Assembly: GCF_015667795.1 (NCBI RefSeq)
Contig: NZ_JADPEL010000009.1
Span: 1 to 64,000, forward strand
Reading direction: 5' to 3'
DNA length: 64,000 bases
Source of the DNA: Clostridium sp. D53t1_180928_C8
Lineage (GTDB): Bacteria > Bacillota > Clostridia > Clostridiales > Clostridiaceae
Made by a program: the position numbers and the translations under genes. Shown one piece after another: positions 16,888-26,481 of this stretch. The notes beneath the pieces are model-generated. The model was given only the letters and a program-made list of their open reading frames with translations. It did not search any database and was not told where the DNA came from. Each line of letters opens with the position of its first letter. The first letter of the stretch is position 1.

Positions 16888-18169
16888 TAATAAAAAAGTG
16901 GTATCATCAAATGTGGGATTTAATAAATTTGATGATAAATGGATAAATCATTTAAAAAATATAGGCATAAATGCAATTTATTTTGGACCTATATTCCAAT
17001 CAAGCTATCATGGTTATGATACAATAGATTATCTTAAGCTAGATGAGCGTTTAGGAACAAATAATGATTTTAAGGATATAGTATCTAAACTTCATGCTAA
17101 TAATATAAAAGTTATTATTGATGGTGTTTTTAATCATGTCGGTAGAGAATTTTGGGCATTTTTAGATGTTAAAAATAACGGTAGTAACTCAAAGTATTCC
17201 TCTTGGTTTAATATTAATTTTAATGGAAATAGTAGTTATAATGATGGCTTTTACTATGAAGGTTGGGAAGGTCACTATGATTTAGTTAAGCTAAACTTAT
17301 ATAATAAAGCTGTAAAAGATTATTTACTTCAAGTTGTTGAAGAATGGATTGATTATTTTGATATTGATGGGATAAGGCTTGATGTTGCATATTTATTAGA
17401 AAAAGATTTTATTAAGCAGTTAAGGTTTATAACTAACAAGAAAAAAAACAACTTCTGGCTAATTGGTGAAATTATTCATGGTGATTATAACTCTATAGTT
17501 TCACCTGAAATGTTACATTCTGCAACAAATTATGAGTTATATAAAGGATTATATTCAGGACATAACGATAAAAATTATTTTGAAATAGCTTATTCACTTA
17601 ATAGACAATTTGGAGAGTATGGTATATATAAAAATTTAACATTATATAACTTCGTGGATAATCATGATGTAAATAGAATAGCTACTATTGTAAATGATAA
17701 AAGATATTTAAATAATATATATACCTTGTTATTTACAATCCCAGGAATACCATCAATATATTATGGTAGTGAATGGGGGATAGAAGGTGATAGAAGTATT
17801 ACTGATATTAATCTAAGGCCTCAACTTAATATAGATGAGTTTGATAAAAATGAAGATTCAAAACAACTTGAAAATTTTATTACTACTTTAATTTCTATAA
17901 GAAAAAATAATAAAGAACTTACTTATGGAGTATATAAAGAATTTATTGTTAAAAATAAGCAATTTGTTTTTGGTCGATATTTAAATGACAGTTGGATATT
18001 AATATTATTAAATCTTGATGATAAAGAAGAGTATATAGAACTTGATAATCCATTTAAAAATAAATTAGTTATAGATTTATTAGATGAAAATAATAAAGTT
18101 ACAAGTCAAGGTAGCAGATTAAATATTAAAATTGATTCATTTAGTAGTAAGATATTAAAGGGAATTTAA
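16820..18169 (+). CDS. GH13 alpha-amylase family glycosidase
   Basis: A 449-residue (beta/alpha)8-barrel enzyme of glycoside hydrolase family 13, acting on alpha-1,4-glucans. The conserved regions are visible: DGVFNHVG (region I), DGIRLDVAYLL with the nucleophile Asp near residue 184, LIGEIIHG with the acid/base Glu near 216, and FVDNHDVNRI with the third Asp near 280. There is no signal peptide and no N-terminal accessory domain, so it probably acts on cytosolic maltodextrins or glycogen. Exact specificity (amylase, neopullulanase-like or maltogenic) cannot be assigned. Start ATG behind AGGAGGG. Confidence 0.88.
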   Translation: MLNSIKDAVFYHIYPLGFCGVLNNKKVVSSNVGFNKFDDKWINHLKNIGINAIYFGPIFQSSYHGYDTIDYLKLDERLGTNNDFKDIVSKLHANNIKVIIDGVFNHVGREFWAFLDVKNNGSNSKYSSWFNINFNGNSSYNDGFYYEGWEGHYDLVKLNLYNKAVKDYLLQVVEEWIDYFDIDGIRLDVAYLLEKDFIKQLRFITNKKKNNFWLIGEIIHGDYNSIVSPEMLHSATNYELYKGLYSGHNDKNYFEIAYSLNRQFGEYGIYKNLTLYNFVDNHDVNRIATIVNDKRYLNNIYTLLFTIPGIPSIYYGSEWGIEGDRSITDINLRPQLNIDEFDKNEDSKQLENFITTLISIRKNNKELTYGVYKEFIVKNKQFVFGRYLNDSWILILLNLDDKEEYIELDNPFKNKLVIDLLDENNKVTSQGSRLNIKIDSFSSKILKGI

Positions 18170-18174
18170 ATTCT

Positions 18175-18235
18175 AAAATAAAAATTAACTCTCATTAATA
18201 TTTTGAAGAAAGAGAGTTAATTTTTATTTTTAAAT
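18175..18235. terminator. Terminator after the GH13 gene, usable from both sides
   Basis: A 19-bp AT-rich stem centred on AACTCTC/GAGAGTT with an 18-base loop and T-rich tails on both strands. It lies between the GH13 gene and the convergent broken membrane-protein gene. Confidence 0.8.
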
Positions 18236-18241
18236 CACAAA

Positions 18242-18618
18242 TTATTTAAATGAATAATTATCTATAATAAAAATTAAAGATAAAGCAATAAATACAGATG
18301 TAACTGTAAATATTAATGGTCCTGCAATTGATGCAAACAAGTTTAATACATATTGTGGATAAGGATAGTAAATAAGTTTCCCTACTATTTTCCTTATAGA
18401 TTTAATAAATAATATATTTATAATAGTATAAGTTACTTGTAATATAAATGCTTTCCTTGCATTAATTCTTACATTGTTACTTTCTATGCATAAGAAATAA
18501 ACAATTAGCGGATATGCCCATATAATATAACTTGTATTAGGAAAATAAAGTAAACAAATAGGAAAAATATAAAGTGAAGTTACTATAGTTTTTTCGTTTA
18601 TATTTTTATTTTCTCCAT
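18242..18618 (-). pseudogene. Frameshifted small membrane protein gene
   Basis: On the minus strand an open frame of about 120 codons encodes a hydrophobic protein with about three membrane segments (parts read SLYIFPICLLYFP, WAYPLIVYFLC, LNLFASIAGPLIF). The frame has no in-frame ATG, GTG or well-placed TTG. An ATG at 18616-18618 with an AAGGTGG site is one base out of frame: adding a single A to the AAAA tract at 18609-18612 (minus strand) joins it to the long frame. It is therefore a recent frameshift, a phase-variable tract or a base-calling error. Family not identified. Confidence 0.65.
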
Positions 18619-18745
18619 ACCACCTTCCCGTAAAAATCCCTCCACATTATAAATAATATATAATAATATATTCGTTGTATTATTAAGCTAGAATTTTTAT
18701 GAAACCATTAACAAAAGATTTGTTAAAAATTCTCATATTAAGATG

Positions 18746-18773
18746 TTGACATTAAAATATAAATGAGTAAAAT
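18746..18773 (+). promoter_or_regulatory. Promoter of htpG
   Basis: TTGACA (18746-18751), a 16-base spacer and TAAAAT (18768-18773). The predicted start near 18780 lies just before the CIRCE element. Confidence 0.65.
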
Positions 18774-18786
18774 TAATTATATAAGG

Positions 18787-18813
18787 TTAGCACTCATCTA
18801 TATAGAGTGCTAA
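18787..18813. promoter_or_regulatory. CIRCE element (HrcA operator)
   Basis: TTAGCACTC, a 9-base spacer, then GAGTGCTAA: an exact match to the CIRCE consensus, the binding site of the heat-shock repressor HrcA. It lies between the promoter and htpG, the usual position for HrcA repression. Confidence 0.97.
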
Positions 18814-18848
18814 CAACAAAATATAAATGTTATTAAGGAGAGAGTTTT

Positions 18849-20729
18849 ATGGAAACAAAACAATTTAAAGCAGAATCTAAAAGACTATTAGATTTAATGA
18901 TTAATTCAATTTACACACATAGAGAAATCTTTCTAAGAGAGCTTATCTCTAATGCTAGTGATGCTATTGATAAGATATATTATAAATCTTTAGGAGATGA
19001 CACTATAAACTTTAATAAAGATGACTTTTTTATTAAGGTTTCTATAGATAAGGATAATAGAATAATTAAAATAAGTGATACTGGAATTGGAATGAATAAA
19101 GAGGAGTTAGATGATAACTTAGGAGTTATTGCTAAAAGTGGTTCTCTTCAATTTAAAAAAGAAAATGAAATTAAAGATGGTTGTGACATAATAGGTCAAT
19201 TTGGTGTAGGATTTTATTCATCATTTTTAATAGCAGATAAAGTAACTGTAATCACTAAAGCTTTTGGAAATAATGAAGCTTATAAATGGGAATCTACTGG
19301 TGTTGAAGGTTATACAATAGAACCATGTACTAAAGATACAGTAGGTACTGATATTATATTACATGTAAAAGAAAATACAGATGATGAAAGTTTTGATGAG
19401 TATTTAAATGAATATAAAATAAAATCTTTAATCAAAAAATATTCAGACTTTATTAGATATCCAATTAAAATGGATATAACTGAAAGAAAGCTTAAAGAAG
19501 GAACTGAAAATGATTATGAAGACTACATAGAAGAAAAAGTAGTTAATAGTATGGTTCCTATTTGGAGAAAAAATAAAAATGAATTAACTATAGAAGATTA
19601 TAATAATTTCTATAAAGAAAAGCATTATGGATTTGATAATCCTTTAAAACATATTCATTTAAGTGTTGATGGAACTGTAAGCTATAATGCAATATTATAT
19701 ATTCCTGAAAATATGCCTTATGATTTTTATACTAAAGAATATGAAAAGGGGTTAGAACTATATTCAAATGGTGTTATGATTATGAATAAATGTTCTGATC
19801 TTTTACCAGATTATTTTGGGTTTGTAAAAGGAATAGTTGATTCTGAAGATTTATCTTTAAATATTTCTAGAGAAATTCTTCAACATGATAGACAGTTAAG
19901 ATTTATTGCTAAAAATATAAAAAATAAAATTAAAAGCGAATTAGAAAAAATGCTTAAAAATGAAAGAGAAAGTTATGAGAAATTCTATAAAGCATTTGGA
20001 AGAACTTTAAAATTCGGTGTATATGATAATTTTGGGGCTGAAAAAGAAGTTCTTCAAGATTTACTAATGTTCTATTCATCAAAAGAAAAGAAGATGGTTA
20101 CATTAGATGAATATATTACAAGAATGAGCGAAGACCAAAAATATATTTACTATGCTGTTGGTGAATCTATTGAAAGAATTGAAAAAATGCCACAAACTGA
20201 GGTCTTATTAGATAAAGGATATGAAATTTTATATTTCACAGATGATATCGATGAATTTGCTATAAAGATGTTAATGAAATATAAAGAAAAAGAATTTAGA
20301 TCAGTTTCTAGCAGTGATCTAGGCATAGAAAATAATGATGACGAGAATAAAGAAGAAGAAAATAATATAGAAAATAACTCATTATTTGATACTATGAAGG
20401 AAATATTAAATGGCAAAATAAGTGCTGTTAAAGCATCTAAGAAACTAAAAAATCATCCAGTTTGTTTATCAAATGAAGGTGAGCTTTCAATTGAAATGGA
20501 AAAGGTATTAAATTCAATGCCTAATAATCAAGATGTAAAAGCTCAAAAAGTCTTAGAAATTAATGTTCATCATGATATATTTAACTCATTAAAAGATGCA
20601 TATGAGAATGATAAAGATAAATTAAACTTATATACTAATATTTTATATAATCAAGCATTATTAATAGAAGGTTTATCAATATCAGATCCTGTTGAATTTA
20701 CTAATAATATTTGTAAACTAATGAAATAA
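18849..20729 (+). CDS. htpG: Molecular chaperone HtpG (Hsp90)
   Basis: ATP-dependent chaperone of the Hsp90 family, cytosolic dimer. 626 residues, normal length. The GHKL ATPase domain shows [27 protein letters not shown] and [17 protein letters not shown] within the first 125 residues. The middle domain has [20 protein letters not shown] and [15 protein letters not shown]. An acidic linker (about 495-512) precedes the C-terminal dimerisation part. AAGGAGAG lies before the ATG. Control by HrcA through the CIRCE element upstream is expected. Confidence 0.97.
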   Translation: METKQFKAESKRLLDLMINSIYTHREIFLRELISNASDAIDKIYYKSLGDDTINFNKDDFFIKVSIDKDNRIIKISDTGIGMNKEELDDNLGVIAKSGSLQFKKENEIKDGCDIIGQFGVGFYSSFLIADKVTVITKAFGNNEAYKWESTGVEGYTIEPCTKDTVGTDIILHVKENTDDESFDEYLNEYKIKSLIKKYSDFIRYPIKMDITERKLKEGTENDYEDYIEEKVVNSMVPIWRKNKNELTIEDYNNFYKEKHYGFDNPLKHIHLSVDGTVSYNAILYIPENMPYDFYTKEYEKGLELYSNGVMIMNKCSDLLPDYFGFVKGIVDSEDLSLNISREILQHDRQLRFIAKNIKNKIKSELEKMLKNERESYEKFYKAFGRTLKFGVYDNFGAEKEVLQDLLMFYSSKEKKMVTLDEYITRMSEDQKYIYYAVGESIERIEKMPQTEVLLDKGYEILYFTDDIDEFAIKMLMKYKEKEFRSVSSSDLGIENNDDENKEEENNIENNSLFDTMKEILNGKISAVKASKKLKNHPVCLSNEGELSIEMEKVLNSMPNNQDVKAQKVLEINVHHDIFNSLKDAYENDKDKLNLYTNILYNQALLIEGLSISDPVEFTNNICKLMK

Positions 20730-20764
20730 TTTTATATATAATTATAACAATATAAATAATGTAA

Positions 20765-20807
20765 AATCCCTAATATAAATGTAGAATATACATTTATATT
20801 AGGGATT
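20765..20807. terminator. Long hairpin between htpG and a convergent gene
   Basis: A 19-bp perfect stem (AATCCCTAATATAAATGTA with its complement) and a 5-base loop. It lacks a clear T run on either side, so termination is likely but may be weak. Confidence 0.6.
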
Positions 20808-20833
20808 ACTTAATTTATACAAAGTTTTAATAA

Positions 20834-21136
20834 TTATTCATATTTAAACTTTACAATAATCTCCTTAATTTCACCCTTTGAATTTTTTCTAATTGAAAAA
20901 TTCTTAATATCCTTGAATTCATTTTCTAATTGGAATGAAAGCTCATTAATAGTTGCTTTACACTTCTTTGATAAATCGTTATCTTCTACAATAACAAATC
21001 TTGACTTTTTACAAGTTGTCTCATTTTGTAAATCATCTATTATTACATAATATTCAGAAGTTTCTTCAATTACATAATACTCCTTATTTACAGTTAAACT
21101 AGCACATAAATTATTATTTATACATCTTAAAATCAT
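20834..21136 (-). CDS. Hypothetical 100-residue protein
   Basis: A small soluble protein I do not recognise. The N-terminal half (RCINNNLCASLTVNKEYYVI, then EYYVIIDDLQNETTCKKSRF) looks like a short beta-barrel of SH3-like character seen in small regulatory or phage-derived proteins. The C-terminal half is helical and charged (LSFQLENEFKDIKNF), ending in a basic/acidic beta strand. AGGGAGGAA precedes the ATG. It is convergent with htpG and divergent from the next unknown gene. No function assigned. Confidence 0.7.
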   Translation of the reverse strand: MILRCINNNLCASLTVNKEYYVIEETSEYYVIIDDLQNETTCKKSRFVIVEDNDLSKKCKATINELSFQLENEFKDIKNFSIRKNSKGEIKEIIVKFKYE

Positions 21137-21256
21137 GGTAATTCCTCCCTACCCTTTTTCTTCATTATAAAACATAATTTAGAAAATTAAAATAGTAACT
21201 TTACATAAATTTAACGTGCTTTTTTAGTAAAAAAATCTATTATTTCATAAATATAT

Positions 21257-21286
21257 TTTACAAAGATACCCCAAATCCTGTATAAT
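21257..21286 (+). promoter_or_regulatory. Promoter of the unknown gene at 21366
   Basis: TTTACA (21257-21262), an 18-base spacer and TATAAT (21281-21286), with a predicted start near 21293. Confidence 0.6.
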
Positions 21287-21365
21287 CAACAGTGCTAAAT
21301 AAATTTATTCATATTTTTTTAAATCTAAAGAAAAAACTTTTATCAATAATACTGGAGGGAAATAC

Positions 21366-21893
21366 ATGGAAATAAAGGATAGAGGATTAAATGAAAAAAT
21401 TAATCAACTAAAAAAGGGTTTAGAAATAATTGGTGGAAAATCAGTTTTATTATGTGATGATAACAGTGAAATTCTGAATTATATTATAGAAAAAGCTTTT
21501 AATGATGGAATTGTTAAATTTAATATAAATAATACGGAGTATACTATTAATGAATTAATTAAATGTAAACAAGCTTATGAAATTCATTTTCTAAAAAACA
21601 AATTAACAACTCTTAATTCAATTGTATATAAAATAAAAAAATATGATACATCATTAGACTGTTTAATAAGAAAATATAAAAAGAGTAAATCATTAGAAGA
21701 GTATAATGAAATTACTAATAAAATTAAAAAGACGTATAGACTTGATATTAATAAAATAGTATTAAATAGTATCAATACTGAAATTTTAGATAAGTTAAGT
21801 TTAGAAGAGCAAGAAACTTTCTATGGTGAATACTTAACTCAAAAAAGAAAGCAAATAATTGATGGTGTTATTAGTAAAATGGGGATAGTTTAA
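21366..21893 (+). CDS. Hypothetical charged helical protein
   Basis: 175 residues, soluble, rich in Lys, Glu, Ile and Asn, and largely helical by eye. Short segments such as SVLLCDDNSEILNYIIEKA and DCLIRKYKKSKSLEEYNEI suggest coiled coils. No domain or catalytic motif recognised. Well-placed GGAGGGAA before the ATG and an own promoter and terminator make it a real monocistronic gene. Its end is 16 bases from the convergent radical SAM gene. Confidence 0.7.
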   Translation: MEIKDRGLNEKINQLKKGLEIIGGKSVLLCDDNSEILNYIIEKAFNDGIVKFNINNTEYTINELIKCKQAYEIHFLKNKLTTLNSIVYKIKKYDTSLDCLIRKYKKSKSLEEYNEITNKIKKTYRLDINKIVLNSINTEILDKLSLEEQETFYGEYLTQKRKQIIDGVISKMGIV

Positions 21894-21910
21894 TATTAAA
21901 CTATCCTTTT
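21883..21910. terminator. Palindromic terminator between convergent genes
   Basis: A perfect 24-base palindrome (GGATAGTTTAAT and its complement) overlapping the stop codon of the upstream gene and followed by TTTTTA. It serves the plus-strand gene and probably also the minus-strand radical SAM gene. Confidence 0.8.
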
Positions 21911-22815
21911 TATACACCTTCATTATTAAAATCAGGCACAAACTCTTTAGAATTAGTTCCAGACTCTTGTATAAACCCATTTTTTACACCTCTAGAAAGG
22001 GCATAATCTATTAAAACATCATAAGTTTTTTCATTAATAGATCTATTTATTTCTGGATACATTTTAGCATTGTGCATAGGAGTATATTGATTCATTAAAG
22101 AAATATATACATTATCTCCAAAATTTTTATAAATTGTATCAACAACCTTTTTGGAATCAAATAACAATCCTGGTAATAATAAATGTCTTACAATAACCCC
22201 TTTCTCTATAATACCATCTTTATCAAATTTAGGTGCACCTACTTGCTTTATCATTTCATTAATAACATCAATAACGTTTTTTGAATATCCTTTTATTTTT
22301 GAATATTTCATAGCATACTTATCTTCAAAATATTTAAAATCAGGCAAATAAACATCTATATATCCATTTAAAGCTTTTATTGTATCTAATGTATCAATTG
22401 AATTGGTATTATATACTATAGGTAAATCTAGTCCATTATTTTTTGCTAGTTTTAATGCTTCTATAATTTGTGGAACAAAATGAGTTGGTGTAACTAAGTT
22501 AATATTATTTGCCCCTTTTTCCTGTAGTTCTATGAATATATCAGCTAATCTCTCAACAGTTATTTCTTTTCCAAATCCTTCACTTGATATTTCGTAATTT
22601 TGGCAAAAAACACATTTTAAATTACAATTTGAAAAGAATACAGTTCCAGAGCCATTTTCTCCTGAAATGCACGGTTCCTCCCAAAAATGAAGGGCTGCTC
22701 TTGCAATTCGTATATTATTAGTACTATTACAAATACCCTTTACCCCTTTATTTCTATTTACATTACAATTCCTCATACATAAATTGCAACTTTCTAACAA
22801 ATTCATACAATCCAT
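21910..22815 (-). CDS. Radical SAM protein, PflX / pyruvate formate-lyase activase-like (COG1313)
   Basis: 301 residues. The radical SAM cluster motif C64-N-L-K-C68-V-F-C71 is visible. An extra N-terminal cysteine set (C10, C13, C17, C29) typical of the PflX-like subgroup may bind a further metal or cluster. NLVTPTHFVP and the DVYLPDFKYF region fit the family barrel. This group resembles activating enzymes for glycyl radical proteins, but its substrate is not established, and no glycyl radical enzyme lies nearby. The start is preceded by GAGGTG. It is divergent from zapA. Confidence 0.85.
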   Translation of the reverse strand: MDCMNLLESCNLCMRNCNVNRNKGVKGICNSTNNIRIARAALHFWEEPCISGENGSGTVFFSNCNLKCVFCQNYEISSEGFGKEITVERLADIFIELQEKGANNINLVTPTHFVPQIIEALKLAKNNGLDLPIVYNTNSIDTLDTIKALNGYIDVYLPDFKYFEDKYAMKYSKIKGYSKNVIDVINEMIKQVGAPKFDKDGIIEKGVIVRHLLLPGLLFDSKKVVDTIYKNFGDNVYISLMNQYTPMHNAKMYPEINRSINEKTYDVLIDYALSRGVKNGFIQESGTNSKEFVPDFNNEGV

Positions 22816-22898
22816 ATAAACACCTCGCAGAAATTAGTATAACAGTATATATTACATTAATCAATTTAAGGTAACATATAGTTATTTTAGGTCAATTG

Positions 22899-22907
22899 TG
22901 GTATAAT
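22899..22907 (+). promoter_or_regulatory. Extended -10 promoter of the zapA-like gene
   Basis: TGG followed directly by TATAAT (22902-22907) forms an extended -10 element. The -35 region is poor, which is usual for this class. The start would fall near 22914, leaving a short leader before the ATG at 22939. Confidence 0.6.
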
Positions 22908-22938
22908 TATAGCATAATGAAAATTCGAGAGGTGCAAA

Positions 22939-23949
22939 ATGAATACGGTAACGGTTATAATAAATGGTGTGGAATATAATTTAAGAGGAAAAGAAGACGA
23001 AAGATATTTATCTGATGTTGCCGCTTATGTAGATACTAAAATAAGAGAGATTTCAGGAAGTAATAAAAAGTTAAGTACAAGTTCTGCAGCAGTTCTTACA
23101 GCTGTTAATATTGCAGATGAGCTTTTTAAATGTGATTTAGAAATTGGAAATATCACCAAGAAAAAAAATTCTCTTGAAGAACGTCATTTAACATTAAAAG
23201 AAAGATTAAGAGAACTTAAAGTTGAAATAGACGAGACTGCAAAAGCAAGGACATCAGAAGTTGAATCTCTAAAATCTATTATATTCGATATGGAAACAAA
23301 ATTAAAAGAGTTAGAAAATTTTAAACTCCTAAACGCAGAATTAACTGAAAAAGTAAAAGATCTAACTGAAATAAATAATAATAATGAATTACAAGTTTCA
23401 GAATTAAATAAAGAATTATTAGAATTACAAGATAAAAACGAACAACTTGAAACTAAACTTAAAAACTGTAATGATGAAATAAATAATAGAGTTCTATGTT
23501 CAGAATATGAAAAAGTAGTTGAAAAATTAGAAAAAACACAAAAAATAAATCTTATATTAAGTGATGAAAATGATGATTTAAAAGAAAAAATATCAGCATA
23601 TCATAGTCAGGTTAATAATTATTCTGTTGAAAACTCTGAATTAAAAGAAAATGAAACTAAATTAAAAGAAATAGTTAAATTTAAAGAAGCAGAATTAGAA
23701 GAATTTAAAGAAGCAAATACACAACAAATTTTAGAAGAAAAAAATTCTTTTGAGAAAAAAATTGCTACATTAGAATTAGAGTTAAAAGATGCTTTAAGCA
23801 AAAAAGAAACTTATAGATTACGTAATAAAGATATTAATTTTCAATTACAAAACTATAAGTATAAAGTTTTAGATTTAGAAAAAAAACTTATGGATACCCA
23901 ATTTAATTTAGCGGTAGAAAAAAGAGATAAGAATCCCTTATTAAGATAA
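22939..23949 (+). CDS. zapA: ZapA-type cell division protein with long coiled-coil extension
   Basis: The first 90 residues match ZapA, the FtsZ-ring stabilising protein: VTVIINGVEYNLRGKEDERY, VAAYVDTKIREI and the AVLTAVNIADELFK helix. Typical ZapA ends soon after. Here about 240 more residues of nearly continuous Glu/Lys/Leu/Asn-rich coiled coil follow, giving 336 residues in all. The gene lies upstream of the U32 and mutS2 genes, a neighbourhood where zapA is also found in bacilli. The ZapA domain call is solid; what the long coil does is not known. Confidence 0.85.
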   Translation: MNTVTVIINGVEYNLRGKEDERYLSDVAAYVDTKIREISGSNKKLSTSSAAVLTAVNIADELFKCDLEIGNITKKKNSLEERHLTLKERLRELKVEIDETAKARTSEVESLKSIIFDMETKLKELENFKLLNAELTEKVKDLTEINNNNELQVSELNKELLELQDKNEQLETKLKNCNDEINNRVLCSEYEKVVEKLEKTQKINLILSDENDDLKEKISAYHSQVNNYSVENSELKENETKLKEIVKFKEAELEEFKEANTQQILEEKNSFEKKIATLELELKDALSKKETYRLRNKDINFQLQNYKYKVLDLEKKLMDTQFNLAVEKRDKNPLLR

Positions 23950-23980
23950 GTCTGTTCATCCATGAACAGACTTATCTTAA
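23941..23980 (+). terminator. Perfect hairpin at the end of the zapA-like gene
   Basis: An 18-bp perfect stem (TTAAGATAAGTCTGTTCA with its complement) and a 4-base loop, overlapping the last codons and stop of the gene. The distal arm ends CTTATCTTAATT rather than in a long T run, so termination may be partial. Confidence 0.7.
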
Positions 23981-24023
23981 TTACTATAGAAAAACAATAA
24001 CAATTATGATATAACAATAAGTA

Positions 24024-24060
24024 GCTATAATGCTTATACTATAACAATTATAGCATTATA
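24024..24060 (+). other. Overlapping alternative hairpins before the U32 gene
   Basis: Two stems share bases: GCTATAAT (24024-24031) with ATTATAGC (24047-24054), and TATAATGCT (24026-24034) with AGCATTATA (24052-24060). They cannot both form. The arrangement resembles a switching leader but there is no T tract or known ligand motif. In AT-rich DNA it may be coincidence. Confidence 0.3.
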
Positions 24061-24110
24061 ACTTTTAAACAAAAGATTACATTAACTTAATAAATTTAGG
24101 AGAGATTTTT

Positions 24111-26471
24111 ATGAATAAAATAGAAGTTCTTGCACCAGCAGGAAGTATGGAAAGCTTATATGCTGCTATAAATAAAGGAGCAGATGCAGTTTACCTTGGT
24201 GGGAACAAATTTTCTGCTAGAGCTTATGCATCAAATTTTGATAATGAAAATATGCAAAAAGCTATTGATTACGCGCATAGCTATGGTGTTAAGATTTATG
24301 TAACAATAAATACAATACTAAAAGAAAATGAAATAGAAGAAGCTGTTAGATATGTTGGATATTTATATGAAATAGGTGCTGATGCTCTTATAATTCAAGA
24401 TTTAGGTCTTTTTAAAAGGATTAAAGAAGAGTATCCTGATTTAGAGCTTCATGCTTCAACACAAATGACAATTCATAATGGAGAAGCAGCTATATATTTT
24501 AAGGAAAAAGGCTTTCATAGATTAGTTTTATCTAGAGAAATGACAATTGATGAGATTAAGCATATCTCATCAGATTTAATGATAGAAACCGAAATGTTTG
24601 TCCACGGAGCAATTTGTGTTAGCTACTCTGGACAATGTCTTATGAGTTCAATAATAGGTGGAAGAAGTGGTAATAGAGGCAAATGTGCACAACCTTGTAG
24701 AATGGAATACACATTAAAAGGTGAAAAATCTGGTGAACAAAAGGGGCATTTATTAAGTCCAAAGGATATGTGCACTATAGATGATGTTAATGACATAGTT
24801 GAAAGTGGTACTCATTCATTAAAAATTGAAGGTAGAATGAAAAGACCAGAATATGTAGCTGGAGTTGTAGATAATTATAGAAAAGCCGTAGATAAAGTTC
24901 TATTTAAGAAAAAATACAATGTACAGGAGGCTAAAGGTCAATTACTTCAATTATTTAACAGAAGTGGCTTTACTAATGCATATTTAAAAGGTAATACTGG
25001 TAAAGATATGATGAGTTTTAATTCTCCTAAAAATGCTGGTGTTCCATTAGGAATAGTAGAGAAATCAGGTGAAATTAAACTTAAAGAAAGCTTAGCTCTA
25101 GGAGATGGTGTTAGATATAGAGATAAAGGATTTTCAGTAAGTAAAATTCTTTTAAATGGTAAAGAAGTTTCAACTGCCAAAAGAGGTGATGTTGTTAAAC
25201 TATTCCCTATAGATTATAAAAAAGGTGATGAATTATTTAAAAGCTTAAATAAGCAATTATTTGATGAGTTAGAAAATTATATTAAGCCTTATAATAAAAA
25301 AATATCTCTAAATGCAAAAGTTAAGTTTATTGTTGATTCTCCTATAGAATTAAGTATAGTACATAATAATAAAGCATATATCTTTACTGGTGAAATTGTA
25401 CAGAAGGCAGAAAAAAGACCTTTAGATAAAGAAAGAATTGAAGAAGCATTAAAAAAATCTGGTGAAATTCCATATAAACTAGACTTAATTGAATTTACTG
25501 ATTTTGAAAATGGATTCTTACGTATTGCCGATTTAAATAATTTAAGAAGAGATGCACTAGAAAGCATTGCTAAAAGTATTTGTAAAGAAGCTAGAAGAAA
25601 ACGTCCTAAAAAAGAAGATAAAACTAATTCTGATTTAATTAGAAATACTCTTGAAATACCAGAAATATATAGCTGTATAACAAAAGATCAACTTAAAGCA
25701 TTATTAGATTCTAATGTAAAAGATATAGCATTTGATATATTTAGTAGAGAATTAGGTGCACTTAGAGCTTCTGATATAATTGATACATTTGAAAAGGTAA
25801 ATGGTGAAATAAATCTATATATTAAAACATCTTCTATAATAAAAGGTGAATTTGATAAAGTATGTAAATTTATAGATAAAGTAAAACCTTATATAAAAGG
25901 AATAATAACATCTAATATAGGATTAATTAATGTATATAAAGATTCTCTTTTAATTATTGGTGATTATAAGCTTAATATAATGAACTCTCAAAGTTTAGAG
26001 TTTTATCAAAGAGAAATTGCAATTCCAACATTAAGTATGGAATTAAATAGATCAGAAATTAAAGAAATACTACGTAAAAATAAAGGTAATAATGCCTATG
26101 TTATTTATGGTAAACCAGAGCTTATGATTAGTGAGTACTGTCCAATTGGAAGTACCTTTGGTGGTAGAAAAACTAATGTGGAATGTAATGCAATATGTAC
26201 TAGAGATAAGTTTACGCTTATAGATAGAGTTAATGAAAGAAATAGAGTAATGACTGATTTATTCTGTAGAAGTTATATTTTAAATCCAGTACCATTAAAT
26301 TTATTTGATGAAGTAAATACTCTAAAGGAAATTGGAGTTAAAACATTTAGATTTGATTTTAGAGATGAAAGTTATGATGAAGTAAAGAAAGTAATTACTA
26401 TGTATAAAAATAATGAAGAATATGATAAGAGTAATTATACTAAAGGGCAATTTAGAAGAGGAATAGAGTAG
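24111..26471 (+). CDS. U32 family protein with DUF3656 (RlhA/TrhP-related)
   Basis: 786 residues. The N-terminal U32 domain begins EVLAPAGSMESLYAAI and contains the signature FVHGAICVSYSGQCLMSS followed by RSGNRGKCAQPCR, whose cysteines are conserved. A DUF3656-type region follows, then a second barrel-like C-terminal part with EYCPIGSTFGG. Although historically called collagenase-like peptidases, characterised U32 members RlhA and TrhP hydroxylate 23S rRNA or tRNA uridine/cytidine; the DUF3656-containing long form is closest to RlhA. RNA modification is thus the better guess. GGAGAGA precedes the ATG. Confidence 0.85.
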   Translation: MNKIEVLAPAGSMESLYAAINKGADAVYLGGNKFSARAYASNFDNENMQKAIDYAHSYGVKIYVTINTILKENEIEEAVRYVGYLYEIGADALIIQDLGLFKRIKEEYPDLELHASTQMTIHNGEAAIYFKEKGFHRLVLSREMTIDEIKHISSDLMIETEMFVHGAICVSYSGQCLMSSIIGGRSGNRGKCAQPCRMEYTLKGEKSGEQKGHLLSPKDMCTIDDVNDIVESGTHSLKIEGRMKRPEYVAGVVDNYRKAVDKVLFKKKYNVQEAKGQLLQLFNRSGFTNAYLKGNTGKDMMSFNSPKNAGVPLGIVEKSGEIKLKESLALGDGVRYRDKGFSVSKILLNGKEVSTAKRGDVVKLFPIDYKKGDELFKSLNKQLFDELENYIKPYNKKISLNAKVKFIVDSPIELSIVHNNKAYIFTGEIVQKAEKRPLDKERIEEALKKSGEIPYKLDLIEFTDFENGFLRIADLNNLRRDALESIAKSICKEARRKRPKKEDKTNSDLIRNTLEIPEIYSCITKDQLKALLDSNVKDIAFDIFSRELGALRASDIIDTFEKVNGEINLYIKTSSIIKGEFDKVCKFIDKVKPYIKGIITSNIGLINVYKDSLLIIGDYKLNIMNSQSLEFYQREIAIPTLSMELNRSEIKEILRKNKGNNAYVIYGKPELMISEYCPIGSTFGGRKTNVECNAICTRDKFTLIDRVNERNRVMTDLFCRSYILNPVPLNLFDEVNTLKEIGVKTFRFDFRDESYDEVKKVITMYKNNEEYDKSNYTKGQFRRGIE

Positions 26472-26481
26472 GGGGGCAATA

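Noticed and set aside
21910-22815. Ribosomally made peptide (RiPP) or glycyl radical locus around the radical SAM protein
   Set aside because: No precursor peptide, SPASM domain, or glycyl radical enzyme near it; PflX-like proteins are usually solitary.
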